From: Chloroflexota bacterium
GTDB taxonomy: Bacteria; Chloroflexota; Anaerolineae; Anaerolineales; E44-bin32
NCBI GenBank assembly: GCA_026390045.1
Contig: JAPLGR010000258.1
Coordinates: 1-10,300, forward strand
DNA length: 10,300 bases
Reading direction: 5' to 3'
Below, in pieces: positions 5,273 through 10,300 of the stretch; position 1 is the stretch's first letter, and every line of letters begins with the position of its first letter. The translations under genes were made by a program, and so were the position numbers. The notes under the pieces are model-generated. The model had not been told where the DNA came from. It made no database searches and saw nothing but the letters and a program-made list of their open reading frames with translations.

Positions 5273-6118
5273 ATGCACGCGGCGGCGGCTTCCTTGCCCT
5301 TTGATGTCGAGCGACTGCGCAGCGAGTTCCCGATCCTGGGGCGGGAGACGCGTCCTGGCGTCCCCTTGGTCTACCTCGACTCGGCCGCCACGTCCCAGAA
5401 GCCGCGCGTCGTGCTGGAGGCGATGACGGCGTTCTATGAGCACCAGAACGCCAACATCCACCGCGGGATCCATCGGCTGGCGGAGGAAGCAACCGAGTCG
5501 TTCGAGTCCGCGCGGCGCCGGATCGCGGCGTTCGTCGGGGTGAGCGATGCTGCCGAGATCGTCTTCACGCGCAACGCCACCGAATCCATCAACCTGGTCG
5601 CCTCTACCTGGGGGCGCACCCAGATGCAGTCCGGCGACCTGATCGTGTTGACGGAGATGGAACACCACGCCAACCTGGTGCCATGGCAGATGCTGGCGGC
5701 CGAGAAGGGGCTCCGGCTTGCGCACATCCCGGTCGATGAGGGCGGACGACTGGATCTGGACGCCTATCGTGAACTGCTTTCGCGCGGTCCTCGCCTGGTG
5801 GCGTTCACCACGATGTCGAACGTGCTGGGGACGATCACGCCGGCCGTGGCAATGACCGCCCAGGCGCACGACGCGGGGGCGCTGGTCCTGCTCGACGCGG
5901 CCCAGTCCGTGCCGCACTTGCCAACCGACTTCGGCGCGCTGAATGCGGACTTTGCGGTCTTCTCTGGCCACAAGATGTGCGGGCCGACCGGAATCGGCGT
6001 GTTGCATGCCCGGCGCGAGCTGTTGGAGGCGATGCCGCCTTATCAGGGCGGCGGCGACATGATCAAGCGTGTGTCGCTGACCTCCTTCACGCCGAATGAT
6101 GTGCCCCACAAGTTCTAG
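5273..6118 (+). CDS. sufS: SufS cysteine desulfurase, N-terminal part (ends at a premature TAG)
   Basis: SufS is a PLP-dependent class V aminotransferase-fold enzyme that converts cysteine to alanine and hands the sulfur to SufU. This 281-residue segment holds the N-terminal and PLP domain: YLDSAATSQKP (34-44), NANIHRGIHRLAEEAT (59-74), FTRNATESIN (98-107), EMEHHANLVPWQ with the PLP-stacking His (128-139), DAAQSVPH (208-215), and SGHKMCGPTG with Lys234 as the Schiff-base lysine. It ends at TAG 6116-6118, exactly after the conserved Lys-Phe that normally precedes Glu-Ala-Gly-Thr-Pro. SufS is usually about 406-415 residues, so the catalytic cysteine lies beyond the stop in the same frame. Alone this piece should bind PLP but not transfer sulfur. 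The ATG at 5273 has only a weak GAGAG site upstream. Confidence 0.85.
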   Translation: MHAAAASLPFDVERLRSEFPILGRETRPGVPLVYLDSAATSQKPRVVLEAMTAFYEHQNANIHRGIHRLAEEATESFESARRRIAAFVGVSDAAEIVFTRNATESINLVASTWGRTQMQSGDLIVLTEMEHHANLVPWQMLAAEKGLRLAHIPVDEGGRLDLDAYRELLSRGPRLVAFTTMSNVLGTITPAVAMTAQAHDAGALVLLDAAQSVPHLPTDFGALNADFAVFSGHKMCGPTGIGVLHARRELLEAMPPYQGGGDMIKRVSLTSFTPNDVPHKF

Positions 6119-6124
6119 TCGTGA
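6116..6124 (+). other. Double in-frame stop (TAG TCG TGA) inside sufS
   Basis: Codons 282-284 of the sufS frame read stop, Ser, stop, where the family has Glu-Ala-Gly. The flanks continue in the same frame as good SufS (KF before, TPAVAEAIGLGAAVDFL after). Each codon becomes the expected residue if its first T is changed to G (GAG GCG GGA). The flanking GTTC (6112-6115) and GAAC (6123-6126) can pair. Confidence 0.9.
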
Positions 6125-6163
6125 ACGCCCGCCGTCGCCGAGGCGATTGGGCTGGGAGCCGCC

Positions 6164-6520
6164 GTGGACTTTCTCGGCGGCCTGGGAATGCAGGCGGTGC
6201 ACGCGCACGAGGCGGAGATGACCGAGTACGCGATGGACCGTCTGAGCGAGGTGCCGGGCCTGCGCGTCTACGGGCCGCCGGCTGCAGAGCGTGGAGGTGT
6301 GGTGGCGTTCTCGATGGCCGAGGCGCACCCGCACGATGTGGCGCAGATCCTGGACAGTATTGGTGTTGCGGTGAGAGCCGGCCACCACTGCGCCATGCCG
6401 ATTCACGAGAAACTCGGCGTTCCGGCAACTACGCGCGCCTCGTTCTACGTCTACACGACGACAGCGGAGATTGACAGACTCATCGACGGGCTATATAAGG
6501 TCAAGCACATCTTTGCCTAG
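6164..6520 (+). CDS. sufS: SufS cysteine desulfurase, C-terminal part with the active-site cysteine
   Basis: This is the C-terminal domain of the same sufS, in the same frame as the part before 6118; SufS-like sequence actually begins at 6125. It contains VPGLRVYGPP, AHPHDVAQILDSIGVAVRAG and the catalytic loop HHCAMP. Its cysteine (codon at 6389-6391) is residue 373 of the full frame, close to Cys361 of B. subtilis and Cys364 of E. coli SufS. It ends in ATTRASFYVYTTTAEIDRLI as expected. The first possible start is GTG 6164, which falls in the middle of the conserved AAVDFL segment and has no clear ribosome site, so independent translation looks unlikely. The whole frame 5273-6520 is 415 codons plus stop, normal for intact SufS. 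A broken gene, a base-call error, or readthrough are the alternatives. It ends 10 bases before sufU. Confidence 0.82.
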   Translation: MDFLGGLGMQAVHAHEAEMTEYAMDRLSEVPGLRVYGPPAAERGGVVAFSMAEAHPHDVAQILDSIGVAVRAGHHCAMPIHEKLGVPATTRASFYVYTTTAEIDRLIDGLYKVKHIFA

Positions 6521-6530
6521 GCTGGCCCAC

Positions 6531-6923
6531 ATGGACGACCTGTACCGCGAGCAGATCATTGACCGCTTCAAGAACCCCCGCAGCCGGGGCATGCTCGATC
6601 CGCACGACTTCACCTATGAGGACGACAACCCACTATGCGGAGATCGCATTCGCATTGATGTGCGCGTCGATGCGGACAATCGCGTCACAGCGGCCGCATT
6701 CTCGGGGCAGGGCTGCGCCATCGCGCAGGCCTCAGCTGACCTTTTGACCGAGTTTGTGGTCGGCAAGACGTTGGATGAGGTCAAGCAGATCTCCAAAGAC
6801 GACATCCTCGAGATGCTGGGGATCGAGCTTGGTCCCGTTCGCCTGAAGTGCGCCCTGCTGTCCCTCAAGGTGCTCAAGGCGGGCGTGTACGGCATTGACC
6901 AGCTCGAAGTCGACCTGATCTGA
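6531..6923 (+). CDS. sufU: SufU/IscU-type scaffold or sulfur-transfer protein
   Basis: A 130-residue protein of the IscU/SufU fold that receives sulfur from SufS and, in IscU-like members, holds nascent clusters. Ligand residues are Cys36 and Asp38 (in NPLCGDRI), Cys62 (in GQGCAIAQAS) and Cys107 (in RLKCALLSLKVL). The N-terminal LYREQIIDRFKNPRSRG is the standard SufU opening. Cys62 to Cys107 is 45 residues, close to E. coli IscU and shorter than Bacillus SufU, which has an insertion of roughly 18-20 residues here. The residue before the last Cys is Lys, not the His of IscU, which argues for SufU-type. ATG 6531 is chosen because conserved sequence starts at once; the upstream site is weak. It is 10 bases after the sufS stop, fitting its partnership. 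Confidence 0.92.
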   Translation: MDDLYREQIIDRFKNPRSRGMLDPHDFTYEDDNPLCGDRIRIDVRVDADNRVTAAAFSGQGCAIAQASADLLTEFVVGKTLDEVKQISKDDILEMLGIELGPVRLKCALLSLKVLKAGVYGIDQLEVDLI

Positions 6924-6940
6924 GTCTCCAAGGGTGGTAA

Positions 6941-7288
6941 GTGTTCAACTACCGCTTGCCGCGAGGTGTCGAGCTTGAGTATGTGACCGTGGCCACGGTC
7001 GGCGAGCTCGGGCCCGGGCAGCGCAAGCTGGTGGACATCGACGGAGAACCCCTGGCCGTCTTCAACATCGCCGGCCGCTACTTCGCCATCGCTGACCGCT
7101 GCTCGCACGATGATGGCCCCGTCGGTGAGGGAAGCCTCGCGGGGGAGGCGATCGAGTGCCCGCGGCATGGCGCCCGGTTCAACCTCGAAACCGGCAAGGC
7201 GCTTTCGCTGCCTGCGGTGGTCGATATCCCGGCCTATCCGGTGCGGGTTGTGGGCGGGGAGGTCCAGGTCGGTCTGCCGCCGGCCTGA
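6941..7288 (+). CDS. Rieske-type [2Fe-2S] ferredoxin
   Basis: A 115-residue soluble Rieske domain protein related to the ferredoxin components of dioxygenases and to NirD. The [2Fe-2S] ligands are visible as Cys54-Ser-His56 (in ADRCSHDDGPV) and Cys73-Pro-Arg-His76 (in ECPRHGARFN). The rest has the usual pattern, with GEPLAVFNIAGRYFAI before the first motif and DIPAYPVRVVGGEVQV as the closing strands. There is no signal peptide or membrane anchor, so it is cytoplasmic. The start is GTG 6941, with AGGGTGG a few bases upstream, and the gene begins 17 bases after sufU. Rieske genes occur in suf operons of other bacteria, for example actinobacteria. Its job there could be electron donation during assembly, or simply that of a client protein; the sequence does not tell. 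Confidence 0.9.
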   Translation: MFNYRLPRGVELEYVTVATVGELGPGQRKLVDIDGEPLAVFNIAGRYFAIADRCSHDDGPVGEGSLAGEAIECPRHGARFNLETGKALSLPAVVDIPAYPVRVVGGEVQVGLPPA

Positions 7289-7319
7289 GCCGGGGCCCAG
7301 CGACCATGACATACGTCAC

Positions 7320-7343
7320 CGCGGGGTAGGCCGCGTTTCTTCT
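7320..7343 (+). terminator. Possible weak terminator of the suf operon
   Basis: CGCGG (7320-7324) pairs with CCGCG (7331-7335) over a six-base loop and is followed by TTTCTTCT. The stem is short and the T-run interrupted, but it lies 31 bases past the Rieske stop, where the operon should end. Confidence 0.33.
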
Positions 7344-7364
7344 GGTCGGCCCGCGCGATTGCGG

Positions 7365-7370
7365 TATGAT
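7365..7370 (+). promoter_or_regulatory. Possible -10 box for ppdK
   Basis: TATGAT matches the -10 consensus in five of six bases and sits about 85 bases before the ppdK ATG. No good -35 box is found 16-18 bases upstream (CTGGTC at 7342-7347 is poor). The 167-base gap before ppdK does favour a separate promoter. Confidence 0.3.
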
Positions 7371-7455
7371 TGGCTGGCTGCGCCGTGCCCGCCTGCCGGG
7401 GGTCGCGGCGCATACTCTGAATCTGCAACCGTGCTTTCACGGGAGGACGAACGCA

Positions 7456-10170
7456 ATGCCAACGAAGTGGGTGTACCGGTTCGACGAGGTCGATCTCGCC
7501 GAGAAGAAGATGAAGACCTGGGAAGGCGTCCGCGCGCTGCTGGGCGGGAAGGGCGCCAACCTGGCGGAGATGACACGCATTGGCGTGCCGGTCCCGCCGG
7601 GCTTCACCATCACCACCGAAGCCTGCAACGCCTACCTGGCCAAGAAGAGCAAGTTCCCGGAGGGGATGTGGGAGCAGACGCTTCGGGCGCTCAAGGCGAC
7701 CGAGGCGGCTTCCGGCAAGAAGTTTGGCGACCCGAAGAACCCGCTGCTGGTCTCGTGCCGCTCCGGCTCGAAGTTCTCGATGCCCGGCATGATGGACACG
7801 GTCCTCAACATCGGGCTGGACGACGAGACGGCGCAGGGCATGATCGCCTTGACAAAGAATGAGCGCTTTGTGTATGACGCGTACCGCCGGCTGATTCAGA
7901 TGTACGGCACGGTCGTTATGGGGCTCGAGCACCGGCCGTTCGCCGATGCGCTCGAGGCCGCCAAGGCCAAGGCCGGGACAATCGAGGACTCGAAGCTCTC
8001 GTCGGCGGACCTCAAGGAACTGGTCAAGACGTTCAAGGCGATCGTCAAGAAGCACGCCGGCCGCGATTTCCCGACGGACCCGATCGAACAGCTGCGTCTG
8101 GCGACGGAAGCCGTCTTCCGCTCGTGGAACGGCAAGCGCGCTGTCGACTACCGCAACGCGGCTAAGATCGCGCACAACCTGGGGACGGCGGTCAACATCG
8201 TCACGATGGTCTTCGGCAACATGGGCGACGACTGCGCGACCGGTGTCGCCATGACCCGCTCGGGCAACACGGGTGAGAAGGCAATCGAAGGCGACTACCT
8301 CACGAACGCTCAGGGCGAAGACGTGGTGGCCGGCATCCGCCTGACCAAGCCGATCGAGGAGCTTGCGAAGGAGATGCCCAAGGCCTACAACGAGTTCGCC
8401 AAGATCTGCAAGCGCCTCGAGAAGCACTATCGCAACATGCAGGACGTTGAGTTCACGATTGAACGCGGCAAGCTGTGGATGCTCCAGACGCGCGACGGCA
8501 AGCGGACGGCGCAGGCCGAGGTCCGCATTGCCGTCGACATGGCGGAAGAGAAGCTGATCACGCAGAAGGAAGCAGTGCTGCGCGTGAAGCCGGAGCAGGT
8601 GGATTTCTATCTGCACCCGCAGTTCGACGCCAAGGCCAAGAAGGCGGCGACGAAGGTCGCCACCGGGCTGAATGTCTCGCCAGGTGCGGCCGTCGGTCAG
8701 ATCGCCTTCACCGCCGATTTGGCCGAGAAGTGGGCCAAGGAAGAGAAGAAGCAGGTCATCATGGTCCGCCCGGAAACCGGGCCGTCCGATGTGCACGGCA
8801 TGCTGGCGGCGAATGGCATCCTGACCTCCAAGGGCGGCCGCACGTCCCATGCGGCGCTCGTGGCGCGGCAGTTCGGCAAGCCGGCGGTCGTCGGCGTGGC
8901 GGCGTTGGACGTCGACACCGATGGGCACAAGATGACGGTGGGCGGCAAGGTCTACAAGGAAGGCGACTGGCTCTCGATTGACGGCACCACCGGCGAGGTG
9001 TTCACCGGCCAGGTGCCGACGGTCGTGCCGGACCTGAGCGATCCGTACCTGAGCAAGCTCCTGGGCTGGGCCGACAAGTCTCGCCGCCTGCAGGTCTGGG
9101 CGAACGCGGACTACCCGCGCGATGCTGAGCGCGCCCGCAAGTTCGGGGCACAGGGCATTGGGCTGTGCCGCACCGAGCACATGTTCTTCGAGACCGAGCG
9201 CCTGCCGATTGTCCAGCAGATGATCCTGGCGGAAACGCTCTCGGACAAGGAAGCGGCGGCCAAGCAGCGCGATGAGGCGCTGGCGAAGCTGCTGCCCTTC
9301 CAGCGCCTGGAATTCGAAGGCCTGTTCCGCGCGATGGACGGGCTGCCCGTGATCATCCGCCTGATCGACCCGCCGATGCACGAGTTCTTGCCGTCGCACG
9401 ACTCGCTGATTCAGGAAGTCACTGAGCTGCGCATCACCGGCAAGGACGCCAAGAAGTTGGCCGAGAAGGAGAAGATGCTGGCGGCGGTCGAGATGATGCG
9501 GGAAGCCAACCCGATGCTCGGCCTGCGCGGCGTCCGCCTGGGGATTCACATCCCCGAGCTGACCAAGATGCAGGTGCGGGCGATCATCGAGGCTGCCTGC
9601 AAGTGCACGAAGGATGGCGTGGACGTTCACCCCGAGATCATGATCCCGCTCACCTCGCACGTGAACGAGCTCAAGGTGCAGCAGACGGCGCTGGAGGAAG
9701 TGGCGCAGCAGGTGATGAAGGAGCAGGGAACAAAGGTCGCCTACAAGTTTGGGACGATGATCGAGATCCCGCGCGCGGCGCTGACAGCAGGCGAGATCGC
9801 CGAGTACGCCCAGTTCTTCTCCTTCGGGACCAACGACCTGACGCAGACCACCTTTGGCATCTCGCGCGATGATGCTGAGAAGAACTTCCTGGTCGAGTAT
9901 ACGGACCGGAAGATCCTGCCCGAGAATCCGTTTGCGTCAATCGACGAGGATGGGGTGGGCAAGCTGATGGCCATGGCAGTGAAGGACGGCCGGAAGACGC
10001 GCCCCAACCTCGAGATCGGCATCTGCGGCGAGCACGGCGGCGATCCGCAGTCGGTGTGGTTCTGCCACAAGATCGGGCTGAACTACGTATCCTGCTCGCC
10101 GTACCGCATCCCGATCGCCCGGCTGGCGGCGGCACAGGCCGCGCTGGGCTCGAAGAACGAGGACAAGTAG
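7456..10170 (+). CDS. ppdK: Pyruvate, phosphate dikinase
   Basis: A 904-residue enzyme that interconverts ATP, phosphate and pyruvate with AMP, pyrophosphate and phosphoenolpyruvate, in the cytoplasm. The N-terminal ATP-grasp domain starts with GGKGANLAEM (30-39) and has SGSKFSMPGMMDTVLNIGL. The central swivelling domain has GGRTSHAALVAR, with phosphorylated His465. The C-terminal PEP/pyruvate barrel has GIGLCRTEHMFF, RLIDPPMHEFLP, SFGTNDLTQTTFGISRDD and ICGEHGGD, with Cys857 as the catalytic acid/base, then VSCSPYRIPIARLA. Length is normal for bacterial PPDK (about 870-910). ATG 7456 is chosen because GGAGG lies nine bases before it; the open frame extends to 7366, but the extra 30 residues are not PPDK-like. 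No frame break is seen. It may serve gluconeogenesis or pyrophosphate-linked glycolysis. It follows the suf operon by 167 bases, so it is probably an independent unit. Confidence 0.97.
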   Translation: MPTKWVYRFDEVDLAEKKMKTWEGVRALLGGKGANLAEMTRIGVPVPPGFTITTEACNAYLAKKSKFPEGMWEQTLRALKATEAASGKKFGDPKNPLLVSCRSGSKFSMPGMMDTVLNIGLDDETAQGMIALTKNERFVYDAYRRLIQMYGTVVMGLEHRPFADALEAAKAKAGTIEDSKLSSADLKELVKTFKAIVKKHAGRDFPTDPIEQLRLATEAVFRSWNGKRAVDYRNAAKIAHNLGTAVNIVTMVFGNMGDDCATGVAMTRSGNTGEKAIEGDYLTNAQGEDVVAGIRLTKPIEELAKEMPKAYNEFAKICKRLEKHYRNMQDVEFTIERGKLWMLQTRDGKRTAQAEVRIAVDMAEEKLITQKEAVLRVKPEQVDFYLHPQFDAKAKKAATKVATGLNVSPGAAVGQIAFTADLAEKWAKEEKKQVIMVRPETGPSDVHGMLAANGILTSKGGRTSHAALVARQFGKPAVVGVAALDVDTDGHKMTVGGKVYKEGDWLSIDGTTGEVFTGQVPTVVPDLSDPYLSKLLGWADKSRRLQVWANADYPRDAERARKFGAQGIGLCRTEHMFFETERLPIVQQMILAETLSDKEAAAKQRDEALAKLLPFQRLEFEGLFRAMDGLPVIIRLIDPPMHEFLPSHDSLIQEVTELRITGKDAKKLAEKEKMLAAVEMMREANPMLGLRGVRLGIHIPELTKMQVRAIIEAACKCTKDGVDVHPEIMIPLTSHVNELKVQQTALEEVAQQVMKEQGTKVAYKFGTMIEIPRAALTAGEIAEYAQFFSFGTNDLTQTTFGISRDDAEKNFLVEYTDRKILPENPFASIDEDGVGKLMAMAVKDGRKTRPNLEIGICGEHGGDPQSVWFCHKIGLNYVSCSPYRIPIARLAAAQAALGSKNEDK

Positions 10171-10173
10171 GCG

Positions 10174-10193
10174 TTCCAGAGCCGACTCTGGAA
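10174..10193 (+). terminator. Hairpin after ppdK, likely terminator or 3' mRNA end
   Basis: TTCCAGAG (10174-10181) pairs perfectly with CTCTGGAA (10186-10193) over the loop CCGA, three bases after the ppdK stop. No T-run follows, so it is not a textbook intrinsic terminator. A second short hairpin, GAAGGG-CGG-CCCTTC (10210-10224), follows it. From 10225 to the end of the window no gene or other element was recognised. Confidence 0.5.
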
Positions 10194-10300
10194 GTCGTTC
10201 ACACGAAGAGAAGGGCGGCCCTTCGGCGAGCGTGGCGAATCCGTCGATGGCCCGGAGGCCGGTGGGGAACGGTCGGCCGAGCCGCGGTCGTTCCATGGGT

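Noticed and set aside
6116..6124. Recoding of TGA as selenocysteine, or TAG/TGA reassignment, in sufS
   Set aside because: A TAG stands two codons earlier, the expected residue at TGA is Gly, and both TAG (6518-6520, ppdK end) and TGA (most genes here) serve as normal stops in this window.
6112..6130. A simple frameshift splitting sufS
   Set aside because: Both halves are in the same frame and the spacing of conserved residues is kept; only stop codons intervene.
5132..6406. A 424-codon open frame on the minus strand opposite sufS
   Set aside because: It is an antisense shadow of the same kind. It also spans the sufS stops without giving any recognisable protein.
7234..9660. An 808-codon open frame on the minus strand opposite ppdK
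   Set aside because: It mirrors the strong G/C third-position bias of ppdK, has no recognisable domains, and conflicts with a certain gene.
10195..10300. Start of another gene or an RNA gene at the right edge
   Set aside because: No start with a ribosome site, no tRNA-like or rRNA-like structure was seen; open frames there are shadows.
1..10300. CRISPR array, tRNA, rRNA or insertion sequence ends
   Set aside because: No regularly spaced repeats, cloverleaf, rRNA signature or terminal inverted repeats were found apart from the group II intron end.

Overview
The window carries a SUF-type iron-sulfur cluster assembly locus followed by a pyruvate, phosphate dikinase gene, with the 3' end of a group II intron at the left edge. 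The DNA is GC-rich by eye, with strong G/C preference at third codon positions. Shine-Dalgarno sites are purine-rich, and the sufC promoter matches the housekeeping sigma consensus. Several features suggest a Gram-positive-like or Chloroflexota-type bacterium: the gene set (SufR-type regulator, sufCBD, SufS with a SufU-type scaffold, Rieske ferredoxin, SufT-like protein), SufB residues of the Gram-positive kind, and a bacterial PPDK. The phylum is an inference, not something the sequence proves.

Layout. Positions 1-139 (+) are the 3' part of a group II intron, with recognisable domains V and VI. Positions 161-1143 (-) hold a two-gene unit, sufR then a sufT-like gene, joined by an ATGA overlap. 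Positions 1144-1329 form the divergent control region, with a near-consensus extended -10 promoter for sufC and several short repeats. Positions 1330-7288 (+) hold a compact operon: sufC, sufB, sufD, a small unrecognised basic protein, sufS, sufU and a Rieske ferredoxin. Positions 7456-10170 (+) hold ppdK, probably its own transcription unit, followed by a hairpin. Positions 10195-10300 show no gene.

How the genes work together. SufS takes sulfur from cysteine and passes it to SufU; clusters are built on the SufBCD ATPase scaffold. The SufT-like protein is a maturation factor, and the Rieske protein is a possible electron carrier or client. SufR, which has cysteines spaced like those of cyanobacterial SufR, probably senses clusters and represses the divergent operon.

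The most unusual observation is in sufS. The gene is full length and homologous throughout, but it is cut in its middle by two in-frame stop codons, TAG and TGA, separated by one codon. They sit exactly where the conserved Glu-Ala-Gly before Thr-Pro should be, and each of the three codons is explicable by a G-to-T change at its first base. sufD also lacks a normal in-frame start: its apparent N-terminus lies in another frame. The two lesions could be sequence errors, real decay of the operon, or a split or recoded cysteine desulfurase; the sequence alone cannot decide.
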